64,000 nucleotides of DNA. Origin: Ophioderma brevispina (Eukaryota > Echinodermata > Ophiuroidea > Amphilepidida > Ophiodermatidae). Position 1 is the stretch's first letter. Every line of letters begins with the position of its first letter. The stretch spans positions 330,517-394,516 of the forward strand of contig JAMKCH010057902.1 in assembly GCA_023653785.1 (NCBI GenBank), in the 5' to 3' direction. Below are positions 60,001-64,000 of this stretch, piece by piece. The notes under the pieces were generated by a model. The model searched no databases and was not told the DNA's origin. It saw nothing but the letters and a program-made list of their open reading frames with translations. The position numbers and the translations under genes are program-made.

Positions 60001-60870
60001 AAGGAGGGGAAAGGGGAGGGGGCACAGCCCCGGACACCACCTCAGGGGGGTGCTGAAATGATGTTTCGGAAAAAGAAAAAGAAAAAAAAATACCGTTGTT
60101 GTGTTTTTGTTTTATTGTCACAGGCAGTATAGGTCATCTGCTTCAAGATAGTGAGATAACTGTGATCTCTCCGAATGCACTCAAACATACTAAAACAACT
60201 GAGATGTTCCGGCTCCGTCCCCTTCCTTGACCACCCGCCAGGGGTAGTATAGTTGCATCTGCTTCCAAATAATGAGATAACTGAGATCTCTTCGAAGGCA
60301 CTTAAACATGTTAAAATCAAGAGCTGTCAACGGGCACATGCACCGGACCCACCTGGGGGCGTGACTGAAATGAGTTACGAAAAAATAAAAAGAAAAAAAA
60401 ATACCGTTGTTGTGATTTGTGTGGTTATTGTCACAGGCAGTATAGTCTTCATCTGCTTCACAGATAGTGAGACTAACTGAGATCTCTCCGAACGCACTCA
60501 AACATACTAAAAACTGAGAGTTCCGGGGCTCCGTCCCCTGACCACCAGCCAGGGGTAGTATTAGGTATCGTTTCTGCTTCAAGATAATGAGATACTGAGA
60601 TCTCTCCGAAGGCCCTTAAAAACATGTTAACTAAGAGCTTCACGGGCTCCGAACCCTGGATACCGCCAGGGGCAGTATAGGTCCCATCTGCTTTAAGATA
60701 TGTGGGGTAACCGAGAGCTCTCCACATGCGCTGAAACATGCTAAAACCAAGAGCTCCTGGGGGCTCCGCCCCTGGACCCCTGCCACGTTCAGAATAGGTC
60801 ATCTGCTTCAAGATAATGAGATAACTGGAGCTCTCCGAAGCACTCAAACATGTTAAACTCAAGAGATTTC
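60000..60870 (+). repeat. Tandem repeat with a period of about 120 bp (six units)
   Basis: The unit landmark (C)ATCTGCTTCAAGATAATGAGATAACTGAGATCTCTCCGAA starts at about 60135, 60256, 60450, 60571, 60685 and 60800, giving spacings of 121, 194, 121, 114 and 115. Each unit continues with GCACT.AAACAT.(T/C)TAAAA and GGCTCCG(C/T)CCCCT..ACC..CCAGGGG(C/T)AGTAT. The long third interval contains a second copy of the 60050-60110 leader (GAAAAAAAAATACCGTTGTTGTG). Confidence 0.85.
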
Positions 60871-62730
60871 AGAGTCTAGGCGTTTGAAACCCCCACAAAG
60901 GGGATTCTTTCCCCATTACCCTGTATGCTCACATGCCCTAAGATCGCCGGGCGCTTGCAATGTGCCTGCTCATTGTGGAGCTATGGGAGGGGTCAACCAG
61001 ATAGATCTTGATCCGTCGTGGATGCATTCCTGCCGGCTTGTGGCGGGGTGTCTTCGGCCAGCGCTCCAGCGGACAACTTATACATGCAGCAACAAGGCGG
61101 CTGCTGACCGCCATAGGTCCGGGTAGTTTCTTTAGGCAAGCCCGGTCCTTGGAAATAGTCTCTAAGGAGGTTGGGGAGTGCTTTGGGGAAAAAGAAAGAC
61201 TTGCTGTCAACCAAGTGGCATCTATTGGTATGAGCGCTTCTCAGGGCTGAGTGGTGGTGTCTCAGCTGATTGAGATCCAGAATCGGCGATCCAGGTTTCC
61301 TTGCCAGAAGTTGAGTCTACCTGGAAGCAATCAGGACATGGAGCATCTCTTGGTCTGCCAATGTTGGGTGCAATAATGCACCGACAAGGATCTTGCAAAA
61401 TTAAGTGAAGCCGCCCCCAAGACATTGTACCCACCTCCGGCTAGATCACATGAGAACCACCGTTCGTGGGATACGATAAGAAGAATTTCCAATTTTAATA
61501 ATCATTGGTATTGTTCAATGCGATCTTTTAAGCAATGCTATTTCCGTGGTATACGAGCTTAAGGTACCTCTCTGATCAGAAATTGATATTCTCTTTCCTT
61601 CTCCTCTTCATGAGTCCGTCTAATTAATTGTTTTTCTTCTTCTGTATCAGATTATACTATTATGCAGACAACTCTCTTGTGGCAGCAACTCTCCTGATGG
61701 CCACTTGTATCTAGTGCTCCATCATTTAACTTCCAACCATGATCATCTGGTGAGGAATTTCTGGCCCGGCCATTTTATGCCTGGTACCAAATCAGGGCTT
61801 GATATGGCCTCTGGATGCGCATCCTTAACAAATCTCTCATACGCGTGCGCTGGCACATCAGTCGATCTTCCCAGGCTTGGAAGTCATAGATATACTGTCA
61901 ACGTTGTGATAACCCTGTCTACCTGGTTCATTTTTGTAACAACTCAAAGACACCCCCCCCCCCCCGTGATTTCGTTACTAAACATCAATCCTGTAAAATT
62001 TGGTACAACAGGGTAGCTTAGAGTTTCATCTTTCCATGGTTATCAAAATAAGTGCCAACATCTCCATTATGACGTCACTTGACGTCATATGTTGAGGAAA
62101 GTATGAAAATACATGACTGAATATAGGGTGGAACATTGATAGTTCGCAATTTTAGCGACTCAAAAACATATTATAGCACTAAAAGCCTTTCATTTTATTA
62201 AAACTAGTCATTTTCCATCACAGTAGAGCCAAAAACCGCATGAAAATTGGAATTCCAACATTTTTTTTTTTTTGGCGAAAAATGAAGTTTCCCCTAGTGT
62301 GTCTATGGAAATTGACTATTTGCTTAACGTCATTGTGACGTAATGCTGCAGGGTTGATACGCATTTGGGATCAATGGAAGAGGAGGGACATAGCTACCAT
62401 TGGTACCAAAAATCAAGGGCCTGTGAGTTCAGTGTTGTGCAAGGCATGTTGGTCCTTCTTCCCGAAGGGGGTGTTGCATTTTGGCAAGCCATTTTAAAAT
62501 AAGCGCCCTCAACGTTTAAACCAGGGTCGGGGATTTTGACAGCAACCTGAATTCAAATTGCTTATGGTATAGCTTCACAACAATGGTTGTCTCCAACTCC
62601 CAGGGGGGGGCAGGGGCGGGTTCATGGTAGCCCGTAGTCTAATATTTATGTGTGAATATTTTAATTACGCGCATGATATGAAAGTTTTACCTTAATTAAA
62701 ATTATGCTTTGTCGTGTCTCCGTGGTAAAA
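60870..62730. other. Unassigned sequence; GC-richer 60.9-61.5 kb
   Basis: Open frames on both strands at 60884-61250 have no recognisable domain. A C run lies at about 61954-61965. I find no supported gene. Confidence 0.4.
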
Positions 62731-62732
62731 AA

Positions 62733-63213
62733 ATATGTTGTCAATATTATATTTTCTTTTTAACATAACTCTGACATGTATATCAGATGCATAAAACATA
62801 TCTATTTTAATGATGTTAATTGATGATAGAGGCCACGAACAGCAAAGGTTCTCTTTTCATTAGGGTTCATCTTGCATTTTCCTCGTCGTTGCTTATTTTG
62901 TCGGTTTGGTCTTTGGCTCTTTTTGTAAATTTTACCTTCATTCAAATTATGCTTTTTGTGTCTCTCTCATTTTATTAACAATTTTTGCTTGTGGTTTACT
63001 TGCTTATTTTCAAATATTGCAATGAGTGGAATTAAATTTATTAGTTTTGATAATTACAACCTTCTCTGCTTTTCAGGTAACATTACCCCTATAGTCTTAT
63101 ATACTTTTATGTTAATTGATTCTCGATCTCGATTGCATGTTAACCACACATTTTGTCATATGCTTTGTATCTTGATTTCCTGATTATTTATTATGTAATA
63201 ACAATAATAATAT
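62733..63213 (+). repeat. 480-bp tandem unit, copy 1 (without insertion)
   Basis: Landmarks ACATGTATATCAGAT, GTTAATTGATGATAGA, CTTGCATTTTCCTCGTCGTT, GTCGGTTTGGTCTTTGGCTC, CTTGTGGTTTACTTGC, TTGATAATTACAACCTTC and TGCATGTTAACCACACATTT recur 480 bp later. The site equivalent to the insertion reads GGAATTAAATTTATTAG at about 63029-63045. Confidence 0.9.
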
Positions 63214-64000
63214 GTTGTTAATATTACATTTACTTTAAAAAAACTTCGACATGTATTATCAGATACATAAACATATCTTTTTTAATTATGTTAATTGATG
63301 ATTGAGACACGAACAAGCGTGGTTTCTCTTTTTCATTAGGGTTTAATCTTGCATTTTCCTCGTCGTTTTGCTTATTTTGTCGGTTTGGTCTTTGGCTCTT
63401 TTTGTAAATTTTACCTTCATTAAAATTATGCTTTTTTGTGTGTCTCTCATTTTATTAACCATTTTTGCTTGTGGTTTACTTGCTTATTTTCAAATATTGC
63501 AATGAGTGGAATTAAAGGTGCATTTCGTGATTTCAGCACCTTTTGTTTTATTCATTAATCACTAGATATCCTTGAGAAAAGCTTATTTCCAAATTTTGAG
63601 CCGATCCTGATCTTGCGGTTTTGTGTTATGAGCATTTGCTGGTTTCCCACGGTCCCATAGGCTAATGTGCTGTAATTTCTGTCCGTTTACGGACAGAAAA
63701 TAAACAATTGCGAATTTCTTACAGATGCGACCAAATTTGCACGTAAAGATTGGGCACACGTGGATTACTAAGGCTAACGGTTCAGATGATATAAAAATCT
63801 CAACATCTTTTAGGTGAGTCGGGGGGACGAGGCTGTGGATCACGAAATGCCCCTTTAAATTAATGAGTTTTGATAATTACAACCTTCTCTGCTTTTCATG
63901 TAACATTACCCCTATAGTCTTATATACTTTTATGTTGATTCTTGATCTCGATTGCATGTTAACCACACATTTTGTCATATGCTTTGTATCCTGATCTCCT
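63214..64000 (+). repeat. 480-bp tandem unit, copy 2 (carries a transposon; runs off the window)
   Basis: Second copy of the unit starting at 62733, in the same orientation. It is split by a 339-bp element plus a TTAA duplication and resumes at 63859. The unit continues to the window end, so further copies may follow. Confidence 0.9.
63516..63854 (+). mobile_element. TTAA-flanked non-autonomous DNA transposon family 'A', intact, 339 bp
   Basis: It starts AGGTGCATTTCGTGAT and ends ATCACGAAATGCCCCT, a 16-bp terminal inverted repeat with one mismatch. TTAA lies at 63512-63515 and 63855-63858. The neighbouring tandem copy shows the unoccupied site with a single TTAA. TTAA duplication is typical of piggyBac and Kolobok transposases; the AGG ends do not let me choose. 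No transposase is encoded. Partial relatives lie at 16400-16636 and 46600-46788. Confidence 0.95.

Noticed and set aside
60190..60862. Minus-strand frames of 107-130 codons
   Set aside because: They read through the 120-bp tandem repeat and repeat similar peptides.
1..64000. CRISPR arrays, operons, prophage or other prokaryotic systems
   Set aside because: Spliced gene structure, SINEs, LINEs and poly(A) signals show a eukaryotic genome; no regular direct repeat with unique spacers was seen.

Overview
This window is eukaryotic, AT-rich and gene-poor. It has one intact large coding exon, very long non-coding stretches, and a dense load of SINE, LINE, Penelope and palindromic DNA elements. The exon is the zinc-finger exon of a BCL11 (CTIP/EVI9) family gene. 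Sequence around it diverges from vertebrate BCL11A/B. The surrounding repeats (tRNA-headed SINEs, an 'atatagcgcc' dispersed repeat, TGACCTTTGACC-rich minisatellites) suggest an invertebrate deuterostome, most likely an ambulacrarian (echinoderm or hemichordate). That placement is inference; I cannot name a species.

Layout. 1-197 is the end of an intron. 198-2557 is the BCL11 last coding exon on the + strand. 2558 to about 15.93 kb is repeat-poor, ends in a textbook poly(A) signal (AATAAA at 15900 with a GU-rich tract downstream), and may be an exceptionally long BCL11 3' UTR. From about 16.4 kb the character changes to repeat-rich DNA: TTAA-flanked non-autonomous transposons, full-length foldback palindromes, tandem duplications rich in TGACCTTTGACC, two SINEs, and a frame-broken L2/CR1-like LINE (about 36.5-40.2 kb). 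A 2.1-kb unit carrying long internal inverted arms is duplicated in tandem at 40.2-44.4 kb.

On the minus strand, 53833-53592 and 49732-49282 look like two exons of one membrane-protein gene. They encode a GAIN/GPS-like cysteine-rich segment, a Pro/Thr linker, one transmembrane helix and a Pro/Tyr-rich tail, with matching splice phase. Three small lesions break the frame, so this is either a pseudogene or a gene with sequence errors. Its C-terminus runs into a palindromic transposon. 55.1-56.75 kb holds a truncated Penelope reverse transcriptase followed by an ORF1-type retrotransposon protein split by one in-frame stop. 60.1-60.9 kb is a 120-bp tandem repeat. 62.7-64.0 kb is a 480-bp tandem duplication, one copy of which contains a clean 339-bp transposon insertion that the other lacks.

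Two processes dominate. One is a long-lived regulatory gene (BCL11) with a protected downstream region. The other is repeated colonisation by non-autonomous elements that target TTAA and tend to be hairpins. No CRISPR arrays, operons or prokaryotic features are present. All element assignments were made by eye; no database was searched.
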